Below the pieces are notes generated by a model, which had not been told where the DNA came from, made no database searches, and saw nothing but the letters and a program-made list of their open reading frames with translations. 64,000 nt of DNA from Peribacillus asahii (GTDB taxonomy: Bacteria; Bacillota; Bacilli; Bacillales; DSM-1321). Shown here piece by piece: positions 26,465 through 34,207 of the stretch. The translations under genes were made by a program, and so were the position numbers. Positions within the stretch are counted from its first letter, which is position 1; the number at the start of each line of letters is the position of its first letter. The stretch covers positions 186,001-250,000 of the forward strand of contig NZ_QWVS01000002.1 of NCBI RefSeq assembly GCF_003570725.1, written 5' to 3'.

Positions 26465-27076
26465 TTGGCCTTTCATTATCCAAATGGGCGTAAATTTATG
26501 CCGCAACCAGCTAAAATAAAACCCTCACACTCAAAAGAAATGAGCTATAGTAATCGAGGAAAAACATTGGAGGACGATTTAAACGAAACCAATCAATACT
26601 ACTTAACAAATGGAATTGCTGTTATCCACAAAAAACCAACACCGATTCAAATCGTTGATGTCCATTACCCTAAAAGAAGTGCCGCAATTATTAAAGAGGC
26701 CTACTTTAAACAGGCATCAACAACTGATTATAATGGTGTATATAAAGGAAAATATATTGATTTTGAAGCGAAGGAAACAAAGAGCACAGCTTCCTTTCCA
26801 TTAAAAAACTTTCATGACCATCAGATTAAACATATGCAGGCTGTTACGGCACAAGGAGGAATTGCCTTTGTCATTATGCGTTTTTCAATAACAGATACGA
26901 TTTACCTTATGCCTGCAAAGGAGTTGTTCGTTTATTGGGAAAGAATGCATGCCGGCGGGCGTAAATCCATTACAATCCAAGAGGTGGAGACAACCTCAAC
27001 AAAGATTCCTCTTGGCTTTCAACCAAGAATTGACTATATTAAAGTAATAGATTTACTTATTAAAGAAAATTTTTAG
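26465..27076 (+). CDS. recU: Holliday junction resolvase RecU
   Basis: The 203-residue nuclease resolves Holliday junctions during recombination. [19 protein letters not shown] near residue 33 and [18 protein letters not shown] near 80-98 carry the conserved acidic and lysine catalytic residues of the PD-(D/E)XK fold. The TTG at 26465, seven bases after AAGGAGG, gives the expected N-terminus (FHYPNGRKF); an upstream in-frame ATG encodes an atypical hydrophobic extension. Followed after 30 nt by ponA, as in other Bacilli. Confidence 0.94.
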   Translation: MAFHYPNGRKFMPQPAKIKPSHSKEMSYSNRGKTLEDDLNETNQYYLTNGIAVIHKKPTPIQIVDVHYPKRSAAIIKEAYFKQASTTDYNGVYKGKYIDFEAKETKSTASFPLKNFHDHQIKHMQAVTAQGGIAFVIMRFSITDTIYLMPAKELFVYWERMHAGGRKSITIQEVETTSTKIPLGFQPRIDYIKVIDLLIKENF

Positions 27077-27106
27077 TATGTTTGTTTAGAAAGGCAGGTT
27101 AGCATC

Positions 27107-29833
27107 ATGGATGAAAAATATACAACGCGAGGCGAACGACGTCGTAAACAAGCGGAAAAACAGAAAAAGGAATCCAAAGGCCCTAAACAGCCTAAAACGT
27201 TGCTCAAACGAATTTTTCTGACTCTCGTAACGATTGGAATTGTCGTTCTACTCGCTGGATTAGGAACTTTAGCTTATTTTATTAGCGATGCTCCAAAATT
27301 AGATGAAAGCTTGTTAAAAGATCCCGTTTCTTCAAAAATTAGAGATGTGAACGGCGAATTATTAGCTGAAGTCGGTAAAGAAAAGCGCGATTACGTCAAT
27401 TATGAAGACATTCCAGATCTCGTTGAAAACGCCTTTTTAGCAACGGAAGACAGTCGATTTTATAAACATAACGGGGTCGATTTTCTTCGTTTCACTAGCG
27501 CTGTTATGGCTAATATCACTAGCGGATTTGGGTCACAAGGTGGTAGTACGATTACGCAACAGGTCGTCAAACGTTCTTATCTAACACCAGATAAAACGAT
27601 TAAACGAAAAGTACAAGAAATGTGGTTATCTATTCAACTTGAACGTAAATATACAAAAGAAGAAATTTTAGAAATGTATGTCAATAAAATCTGGTTCGCT
27701 AACAATGCAAATGGGATTTTAACGGCTGCTAAAACATATTATGGAAAAGATTTAGATGAATTAGAATTACATGAAGCAGCAATGCTTGTGGGTCTTCCTC
27801 AAAGCCCAAGTCGCTATGAACCATACGGACACCCAGATCGAGCAAAAGAACGCCGCGATGTAGTGTTGCATTTAATGAATAAGCATGGATACATTTCAGA
27901 TGAAGAAATGAAAAATGCTCAAAGCAAGAGCATTGAAGACGGACTAAAACCAAAAGATACAAGTCAAGTGGACACAACGCCTTATGATGCCTTTGTCGAT
28001 TTAGTGATCGAGGAAGTGCAAGAAATGGGCGACTATAACATCTTTACAGATGGACTTGAGATCTATACAACGATTGATAAAGATGCTCAAGAATATGTCT
28101 TTAATCTATTAAATAACGATGATATCATCAGCTATCCAAACGAAACCCTTCAAGCTGGTATTACGCTGCTCGACACACAAACAGGCGAAATACGAGCTAT
28201 AGGCGGCGGACGCAATACAAGTGTAAAACGCGGTTGGAACTATGCAACAGATACGAAGCGTTCTCCGGGTTCAACAATTAAACCGGTTATTGACTACGGC
28301 CCAGCGGTTGAATATTTAAACTGGTCTACGTATCATCAAATTACCGATGAACCATACGCGTATAGCGATGGCACGCCACTTAAAAACGCATCTGGTCGTC
28401 ATTACGGTACGATGACCATTCGTGAGGCATTAGGCCGTTCATTGAATATTCCTGCTGTAAAAACATTGCAAGAAGTAGGTTTAGACAATGCTAAACAATT
28501 TACTACCAATCTAGGCATCTCCTTCCCAAAAGAAGGAATTGTTGAATCATCTGCAATCGGTGGTGGAATGGAAGTTTCTACATTAGACTTAGCCGGTGCT
28601 TATAGCGCCTTCGGAAATAACGGTATCTATAATAAGCCGCATACGATTAAGAAAATCGTTTTACGCGATAAAACAGAAATTAAAAATAAAACCGTATCAG
28701 AGCCGGTTATGAAAGATTCAACAGCTTTCATCATTTCAAATATGTTGAAGAGTGTTCTTTCAGAAAGCTACGGTACTGGTCAACTTGCGAATATTCCTGG
28801 TCTTCCAGTAGCCGGTAAAACAGGATCAACAAACTTTACTCCAGCTGAACGAGCGGCACATAATATTCCATCTTCGGCTGTAAAAGACAGTTGGATGGCC
28901 GGATATACAACAAACTATACGCTCACGGTTTGGGCTGGATATAATAATAATTCAAAAGAGGATTTTGATTATCTCGGGGAATCCTCTCAAAGAATACCGA
29001 AGTATATTTTCAAAAACATCATGCAATACGTGTCAAATGGAAAACAAACTGAAGACTTTAAACAGCCAAGCAGTGTCGTAAAAGTAGGCATTATTAAAGG
29101 GTCAAATCCCGCTGTAAAGGCTAACCAATACACGCCTAGCGATCAAATAACTTATGAGTACTATGTAAAAGGACACGAACCAAAACAAGTCACAACAGAG
29201 TATACTAAAGAAACAGAAGAAGAAAAGGAAAAGGAAAAGGAAAAAGAAAAAGAATCCAATGCACCATCAGGTGTATCCGCAACCTATAATGCTGAAAGTA
29301 ACGCTATTAATGTATCATGGGGCTATCCAAAACCAGAAGACTCCCCTCAATTCGAGGTAAGAGTATCTGTCGATGGTGGAGCTTCAACCGTTCTTTCGTC
29401 AACAAAGGATATGGGCTTCACAATGAATGGTCCTACACCTGGTAGTACGTATACATTCTCAGTCGTTGCTACTGTGAATGGACAATCTAGTAAACCTGTT
29501 TCAGCTTCCGTTTCAATACCTGATGGTTCAGAGGAAGAAGAACTAATTGACGAAGATCCTGAACTGGAGGATGGTTCAGAAGAAACTCCTGAAGAAACGA
29601 ACCCTGAGCAAGAACAGCCAGATGATGTCACACCACCAGGCCAAGAGAATAATAATCCAGAAACTACCCCAGACAACCCAGGACAAAATAATGGGAATGG
29701 GAACGGTAATGGAAATGGCAATAGTAATGGAAATGGTTCCAATAATAAGCCAGGAAATCAAGAAGATGATAAAGAAGATGGTGCAGTAGAAGAAGAAACA
29801 ACAGATTCCGGTGAAACGGACCAAAGCCAATAA
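27107..29833 (+). CDS. ponA: Class A penicillin-binding protein 1 (PonA)
   Basis: The 908-residue protein has a cytoplasmic basic N-terminus, one membrane segment (about 32-55), a GT51 glycosyltransferase domain with catalytic Glu in TEDSRFYKH and GGSTITQQ, a transpeptidase domain with SPGSTIKP (SxxK), RSLN (SxN) and AGKTGSTNF (KTG), then an FN3-like domain (about 722-800) and an acidic, Asn/Gly-rich tail with NGNGNGNGNGNSNGNGS. It builds peptidoglycan outside the membrane. Cotranscribed with recU; GpsB, a known partner, is also in this window. Confidence 0.96.
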   Translation: MDEKYTTRGERRRKQAEKQKKESKGPKQPKTLLKRIFLTLVTIGIVVLLAGLGTLAYFISDAPKLDESLLKDPVSSKIRDVNGELLAEVGKEKRDYVNYEDIPDLVENAFLATEDSRFYKHNGVDFLRFTSAVMANITSGFGSQGGSTITQQVVKRSYLTPDKTIKRKVQEMWLSIQLERKYTKEEILEMYVNKIWFANNANGILTAAKTYYGKDLDELELHEAAMLVGLPQSPSRYEPYGHPDRAKERRDVVLHLMNKHGYISDEEMKNAQSKSIEDGLKPKDTSQVDTTPYDAFVDLVIEEVQEMGDYNIFTDGLEIYTTIDKDAQEYVFNLLNNDDIISYPNETLQAGITLLDTQTGEIRAIGGGRNTSVKRGWNYATDTKRSPGSTIKPVIDYGPAVEYLNWSTYHQITDEPYAYSDGTPLKNASGRHYGTMTIREALGRSLNIPAVKTLQEVGLDNAKQFTTNLGISFPKEGIVESSAIGGGMEVSTLDLAGAYSAFGNNGIYNKPHTIKKIVLRDKTEIKNKTVSEPVMKDSTAFIISNMLKSVLSESYGTGQLANIPGLPVAGKTGSTNFTPAERAAHNIPSSAVKDSWMAGYTTNYTLTVWAGYNNNSKEDFDYLGESSQRIPKYIFKNIMQYVSNGKQTEDFKQPSSVVKVGIIKGSNPAVKANQYTPSDQITYEYYVKGHEPKQVTTEYTKETEEEKEKEKEKEKESNAPSGVSATYNAESNAINVSWGYPKPEDSPQFEVRVSVDGGASTVLSSTKDMGFTMNGPTPGSTYTFSVVATVNGQSSKPVSASVSIPDGSEEEELIDEDPELEDGSEETPEETNPEQEQPDDVTPPGQENNNPETTPDNPGQNNGNGNGNGNGNSNGNGSNNKPGNQEDDKEDGAVEEETTDSGETDQSQ

Positions 29834-29834
29834 T

Positions 29835-29882
29835 CAAATAAAAAATCGCCTAGGCTCACTGCCTTAGGCGATTTTTTATTTG
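29835..29882. terminator. Bidirectional terminator between ponA and ypoC
   Basis: AAATAAAAAATCGCCTAGG pairs with CCTTAGGCGATTTTTTATTT around CTCACTG. U-tracts are present on both strands and the flanking genes are convergent; the hairpin overlaps the 3' end of ypoC. Confidence 0.92.
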
Positions 29883-30386
29883 ATGCTTTACATAGTGCTT
29901 TTCTAATTCGCGAAACAATTCGCTCAGTTGAACAAAAGCATGATAACGTGCTGGACCTTTCATAATAAAGGTTAAACGTTCTACTGCATTCACTGGTTTA
30001 ATATCAAGTGCATCGACGTGTAATGGCCAATCCTGCAGATACACAGGCTTACCATGCACCCAAAACAACATCATAAATAAAAGAGAGATTCCCTCTTTCA
30101 TCGGCTCCAGAGCCCGTTTAGCTTGCCGTTCCGTAAAGTAGGTACGACAAGACTCCTCTATTTCTTTCCACTTCCCCAAAAGATCAGGGATATGTTTATG
30201 AACATGTTCCCATGGTTTATATGCCTCTATTCCAGCAAAAAAAGCAACGTCATAAGGAAATAGTATATACTCATCCAATTCTCTCCACTCTTGTATATCC
30301 CGAACAGGCACAACGATTTCTGGTTCAGAAAAAAACAAAGAACATTGCAGTTCTATTGGAACACGTAACCAACCCGTTCCACTCAT
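29856..30386 (-). CDS. ypoC: YpoC family protein
   Basis: A 176-residue soluble helical protein without recognised catalytic motifs; length and position (nth-ypoC, convergent with ponA) fit B. subtilis YpoC. The ATG at 30386 overlaps the nth TGA (ATGA), with AAAGG 10 nt upstream. An in-frame upstream extension into nth is not used. The function is unknown. Confidence 0.82.
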   Translation of the reverse strand: MSGTGWLRVPIELQCSLFFSEPEIVVPVRDIQEWRELDEYILFPYDVAFFAGIEAYKPWEHVHKHIPDLLGKWKEIEESCRTYFTERQAKRALEPMKEGISLLFMMLFWVHGKPVYLQDWPLHVDALDIKPVNAVERLTFIMKGPARYHAFVQLSELFRELEKHYVKHQIKNRLRQ

Positions 30387-31039
30387 GGAGCTATAACCTT
30401 TTTCATTCGTTTCTTTCCTTCTCGACACAAGTCAAGCAACGGACATGTCTTACATTGCGGTGATTGTGCTTTGCAATGATAACGGCCAAAAAAAATAAGT
30501 CGATGATGCGTAATCGACCATTCTTCACGTGGAATTTTTTTCATTAACGTTTTTTCTACTTCCAATACGCTATCCTTCCAGCGACAAATACCAAGACGCT
30601 TGGACACTCTTTCAACATGAGTATCCACAGCCATAGCCGGAATACCAAATGCAACGGAAACAACGACATTGGCTGTTTTACGGCCTACACCAGGTAAGTT
30701 CGTTAATTCATCGCGATCCTGTGGCACCTCTCTTCCATAATCCTCAATTAACATTTTAGAGAGCTTTTGAATATTTTTTGCTTTATTCCGATATAGTCCA
30801 ATAGAGCGAATATCATTTTCCAGCTCTTCAAGCGGCACACTCAAATAATCTTCCGGTGTTTTATATTTTTGAAATAAATCCTTCGTTACTTTATTGACGA
30901 GCGCATCTGTACATTGCGCTGATAAAGCAACCGCAATGACCAATTCAAACGGATTTGAATGATTGAGCTCACAATGGGCATCTGGATACATATCGGCCAT
31001 AACATCCAAACAATGGCGAATTTGAGCTTTCGTTAACAT
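30383..31039 (-). CDS. nth: Endonuclease III (Nth)
   Basis: The 218-residue base-excision repair DNA glycosylase/AP lyase has the helix-hairpin-helix LTNLPGVGRKTAN with the catalytic Lys, the catalytic Asp in MAVDTHVERVSKRLG, and a C-terminal [4Fe-4S] motif CKAQSPQCKTCPLLDLC (C-x6-C-x2-C-x5-C). It starts 15 nt after dnaD and is translationally coupled to ypoC. Confidence 0.96.
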   Translation of the reverse strand: MLTKAQIRHCLDVMADMYPDAHCELNHSNPFELVIAVALSAQCTDALVNKVTKDLFQKYKTPEDYLSVPLEELENDIRSIGLYRNKAKNIQKLSKMLIEDYGREVPQDRDELTNLPGVGRKTANVVVSVAFGIPAMAVDTHVERVSKRLGICRWKDSVLEVEKTLMKKIPREEWSITHHRLIFFGRYHCKAQSPQCKTCPLLDLCREGKKRMKKVIAP

Positions 31040-31053
31040 AGATACTCTCCTTT

Positions 31054-31758
31054 TTATTGTTCAAGCCAATTATAAAACGGTATATCTTTTACAGAAGATG
31101 TTTGCTCTTGTGGCTCTTGTGTGCGATTTCGTTTTTGGTAGGCTCTAAATTTCTGTGTTTGTTTACGTACTTGTTCTAGTGTTTTTATTCCATTCTTCTT
31201 CCATTCAAATAAAATTCGATCAATATAGCGGAAGTTTATTTTTCCTGAAATGACCGCTTCTCTTAAAGCTGCTTTAATAATATCCGGCTCATGACCATCA
31301 TCTATCCACATAGCCAATGTTTCACATTCAAATGGAGATAGAGGCCGGCCAAATTCTTGTTCTACAATTGTATAAAGGCTCTCGCTTGATTGTTGAGCTT
31401 CAAGCGCTTCCTCTTTTTTTAATGTTAATAAAAAGCTCGTCAGCATTTTTTCATATAATGGCTCTAAAGTATATTTCTCATTTCCAAATTCCTGACTCTT
31501 CTCTACTTCTATTCCAATACAGCCTTTTTGTATTAAGCTTTGAATTAAAAACAGACATTCCGATTCCTGAAATGTCATAACTTCTGATAATTGAGAAGGA
31601 GTTGGAAAGGAATTCCCTTTTTCTGTGAAGTTTTGAAGTTGAAGTAAAAGGACAAGTTCCTGTTCATTTAACCCCATGATTTTATAATGAGTTAATAAGT
31701 AAGTTGGAATGGTAAGCGTTCCTTGCTTAAACCACGCTTGCAGTTGATCTTTTATCAT
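31054..31758 (-). CDS. dnaD: Primosomal replication protein DnaD
   Basis: The 234-residue DNA remodelling protein acts in replication initiation and restart with DnaA, DnaB and DnaI. It has an N-terminal winged-helix domain (TLTIPTYLLTHYK...) and a C-terminal DnaB/DnaD domain (about residues 130-200) with the YIDRILFEW (YxxxIxxxW) motif. The ATG at 31758, nine bases after GGAGGTG, fits homologues; upstream codons are not supported. In B. subtilis asnS lies upstream, but here aspB does. Confidence 0.93.
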   Translation of the reverse strand: MIKDQLQAWFKQGTLTIPTYLLTHYKIMGLNEQELVLLLQLQNFTEKGNSFPTPSQLSEVMTFQESECLFLIQSLIQKGCIGIEVEKSQEFGNEKYTLEPLYEKMLTSFLLTLKKEEALEAQQSSESLYTIVEQEFGRPLSPFECETLAMWIDDGHEPDIIKAALREAVISGKINFRYIDRILFEWKKNGIKTLEQVRKQTQKFRAYQKRNRTQEPQEQTSSVKDIPFYNWLEQ

Positions 31759-31937
31759 ATATTTGAACACCTCCATTTCAGTATAACATGAATCACAGCA
31801 TTCGAATAAGCGGATAATTTTAACGAGAAAAGCCGATCGCGGTTCATTTTTCACAAGACGTTGCTAACTAACATTGACTCATATGATTTTTAAGCTTCTG
31901 CGTGTGAAACTAATGCTTCACGCGCCTTTAATAAACC

Positions 31938-31976
31938 AAAAAAGCTTGCAGGTTTGTTACAGCCTGCAAGCTTTTC
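31938..31976 (-). terminator. Terminator of aspB
   Basis: GAAAAGCTTGCAGG pairs with CCTGCAAGCTTTTTT on the minus strand around CTGTAACAAA, ending in a T run, 12 nt past the aspB stop. The terminator separates aspB from dnaD. Confidence 0.9.
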
Positions 31977-31987
31977 AATAAGTATTA

Positions 31988-33172
31988 TTATGCTAATTTA
32001 TTTGTAACAAATGTATGAATTCTTTCAACGGCTTTTTCCAACTGCTCAAGAGATGTTGCATAAGATAAACGAATGTTATCAGGCGCACCGAAACCAGAGC
32101 CAGGAATAACAGCAACAAGCGCTTCTTCTAATAACGCTTTTACGAAATCATCAACATTGCTATATCCAGTTAATTTAGCTGCTTCTTTTACATTCGGGAA
32201 TAAGTAGAACGCACCTTGAGGCTTAATACATGTTACGCCTGGAATTTCTACTAATTTAGCATGAATTGTATTTAGACGACTTTCAAATGCTTGACGCATT
32301 TCTTCAACTGGTGCTTGTGTGCCTTCATAAGCAGCAATTGCTCCGTATTGAGCTGTTGTTGTAGGATTAGATGTGCTATGGCTCGCTAAATTTGTCATCG
32401 CTTTAATGATTGCTTCATTTCCTACAGCGTATCCAATTCTCCAGCCCGTCATTGAATGAGATTTAGATACCCCATTAATGATGATTGTTTGTTCTTTTAA
32501 TTGTGGTGAAAGCTGTGCAATTGATACATGTTGTGCACCACCGTAAACCAATTTCTCATAAATTTCATCAGATACGATTAGAATATCGTGTGCTAAACAT
32601 ACTTCTCCTAGAGCTTGTAACTCTTCTTTCGTATAAAGCATACCAGTTGGGTTACTTGGTGAATTAATGATAATTGCTTTTGTACGGTCTGTGATAGCTG
32701 CTTCTAACTGCTCTTTTGTAATTTTGTATTGATTTTCCTCTTTTCCTTCTACATATACAGGTGTTCCTTCTGCTAATTTAATTTGTTCAGGATAGCTTAC
32801 CCAATATGGAGTCGGAACAATCACTTCATCGCCTTCATCCAGAATCGCTTGGAATAATGTATATAAAGCATGCTTCGCACCAGTACCAACGATTATTTCA
32901 GATGGTGTATAGTCTAAGCCTTGATCTTTCTTTAATTTAGCAATAATTGCTTCTTTTAACTTTGGTAAACCAGCAGATGGCGTATACTTTGTTTGTCCCT
33001 CATTCATTGATTGAACCGCTGCTTCAATAATATGAGCTGGTGTATTATAATCTGGTTCCCCTGCTCCTAGTCCAATAATATCTAGTCCTTGAGCTTTTAG
33101 TTCTTTTGCTTTTGCTGTAATAGCCAATGTAGTAGATGGTGTTAATGCTTGAACTCGTTTTGCTAATTTCAT
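31988..33172 (-). CDS. aspB: Aspartate aminotransferase AspB, class I PLP-dependent
   Basis: The 394-residue aminotransferase has NSPSNPTGMLYTKEE near residue 170, the PLP-binding lysine in GVSKSHSMTGWRIGY near 234-248 and a C-terminal arginine for the substrate carboxylate in NIRLSYATS. It makes aspartate from oxaloacetate. AATGGAGGA precedes the ATG. It follows ypmB and is terminated immediately; asnS, its usual downstream neighbour in B. subtilis, is missing. Confidence 0.94.
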   Translation of the reverse strand: MKLAKRVQALTPSTTLAITAKAKELKAQGLDIIGLGAGEPDYNTPAHIIEAAVQSMNEGQTKYTPSAGLPKLKEAIIAKLKKDQGLDYTPSEIIVGTGAKHALYTLFQAILDEGDEVIVPTPYWVSYPEQIKLAEGTPVYVEGKEENQYKITKEQLEAAITDRTKAIIINSPSNPTGMLYTKEELQALGEVCLAHDILIVSDEIYEKLVYGGAQHVSIAQLSPQLKEQTIIINGVSKSHSMTGWRIGYAVGNEAIIKAMTNLASHSTSNPTTTAQYGAIAAYEGTQAPVEEMRQAFESRLNTIHAKLVEIPGVTCIKPQGAFYLFPNVKEAAKLTGYSNVDDFVKALLEEALVAVIPGSGFGAPDNIRLSYATSLEQLEKAVERIHTFVTNKLA

Positions 33173-33192
33173 AATAAAAAAAATCCTCCATT

Positions 33193-33669
33193 CTATATAC
33201 TGCGATAATATTTAAGCCATTCACCTGTTTTAAAATCGTAATAATCGTAGTTATAGCTATTGGATTCGTCTAAATACGTCACTTCCCAAAGTGGCACATT
33301 TTTTTCCATTCCAAGCTTAACAGATACAATCTCAGCAGGATTACGGTTTTTCTTAACCTTTGAAAGTATGTCTTCTTTAGACTTACCATTGCGAGCATGT
33401 TCAACGACAACTTTTTGTTTATCGTTTTCGGGAATCCACACGATTTGCTTATCTCCACCGCTTGTTGTACCGACGACTACTGAATAAGACTCGTGTCCAT
33501 TATACAGGTAAAATTCATCCATCTTTTTTATTCCCGCTTTTTCTTCTGCTGTTGCAAACGCAATGTCTGCCGCCTCATTTTTCGGTTGTAATGCTCTAAT
33601 ATAAGCACCCGCCACGAAGACGAGAAAACAAACAACAAGAACAGAAGAAATGATTAACCACTTTTTCAA
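33193..33669 (-). CDS. ypmB: YpmB-like membrane-anchored protein (PepSY/DUF5590 type)
   Basis: A 158-residue protein with an N-terminal membrane anchor or signal (KKWLIISSVLVVCFLVFVAGAYI) and an extracytoplasmic domain rich in aromatic residues that fits tandem PepSY-like folds. It starts at TTG 33669 after GAGGGAAGAGA. Lies between ypmA and aspB as in B. subtilis. Role unknown. Confidence 0.86.
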   Translation of the reverse strand: MKKWLIISSVLVVCFLVFVAGAYIRALQPKNEAADIAFATAEEKAGIKKMDEFYLYNGHESYSVVVGTTSGGDKQIVWIPENDKQKVVVEHARNGKSKEDILSKVKKNRNPAEIVSVKLGMEKNVPLWEVTYLDESNSYNYDYYDFKTGEWLKYYRSI

Positions 33670-33683
33670 TCTCTTCCCTCTTT

Positions 33684-33854
33684 CTATGTACGATAAATGG
33701 TAAAGATAGCCTGTTTTTGATCTTCTGAATCCAATGCCAACCTAAACATTAAATCTTGTTTTTTCAAATTCCGATTCAATGCATCGACAATTTTATATAA
33801 ATCAGGTGAAGTTTGCACCTTGACCGTTGAAATCACTTCAATTTTGCCCTCCAT
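33684..33854 (-). CDS. ypmA: YpmA family small protein
   Basis: A 56-residue protein with the conserved end LMFRLALDSEDQKQAIFTIYRT; family size and position between dinG and ypmB match B. subtilis YpmA. The ATG at 33854 (MEGKIEV) is chosen because it fits the family; GGAG lies about 11 nt upstream. Function unknown. Confidence 0.85.
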   Translation of the reverse strand: MEGKIEVISTVKVQTSPDLYKIVDALNRNLKKQDLMFRLALDSEDQKQAIFTIYRT

Positions 33855-34066
33855 GAAAGTCCATTCTCCAATCACCTGAAAATTGTCAATAATTACTGTC
33901 AGATTAAGGGGTTTGACATCAAATCACTTCATTTCACATTATATCAGTTTCATCGTTCATTTTCTTTATTATTTTATAAAAATTTTAACTATTTTCACAA
34001 AGATTTTTTTACATAATATTGTGGATAACGCATCTTTCAGCTCAGCTAAAAAGCCTGTGAGACCAT

Positions 34067-34104
34067 GGTCAAAAATCAACAATGTCATATAATAGAGCCT
34101 TCAC
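34067..34104 (-). repeat. Dispersed intergenic repeat, copy B
   Basis: On the minus strand GTGAAGGCTCTATTATATGA followed by CATTGTTGATTTTTGACC matches copy A (11134-11168) at about 30 of 35 positions. The 330-nt gap between ypmA and dinG holds this element and no convincing gene. Confidence 0.6.
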
Positions 34105-34207
34105 AAACACTGAATATCCATATGTGTCTTTGTTGAAGACTCTACTCAAAAAACGTTAATCGACCTATTATAGAACGCATACTTTTCAAGAACATGAAAC
34201 AATTGTC

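Noticed and set aside
29225-29260. Short GGAAAAGGAAAA repeat considered as a CRISPR-like array
   Set aside because: It is an in-frame Lys-Glu repeat within ponA, without spacers.
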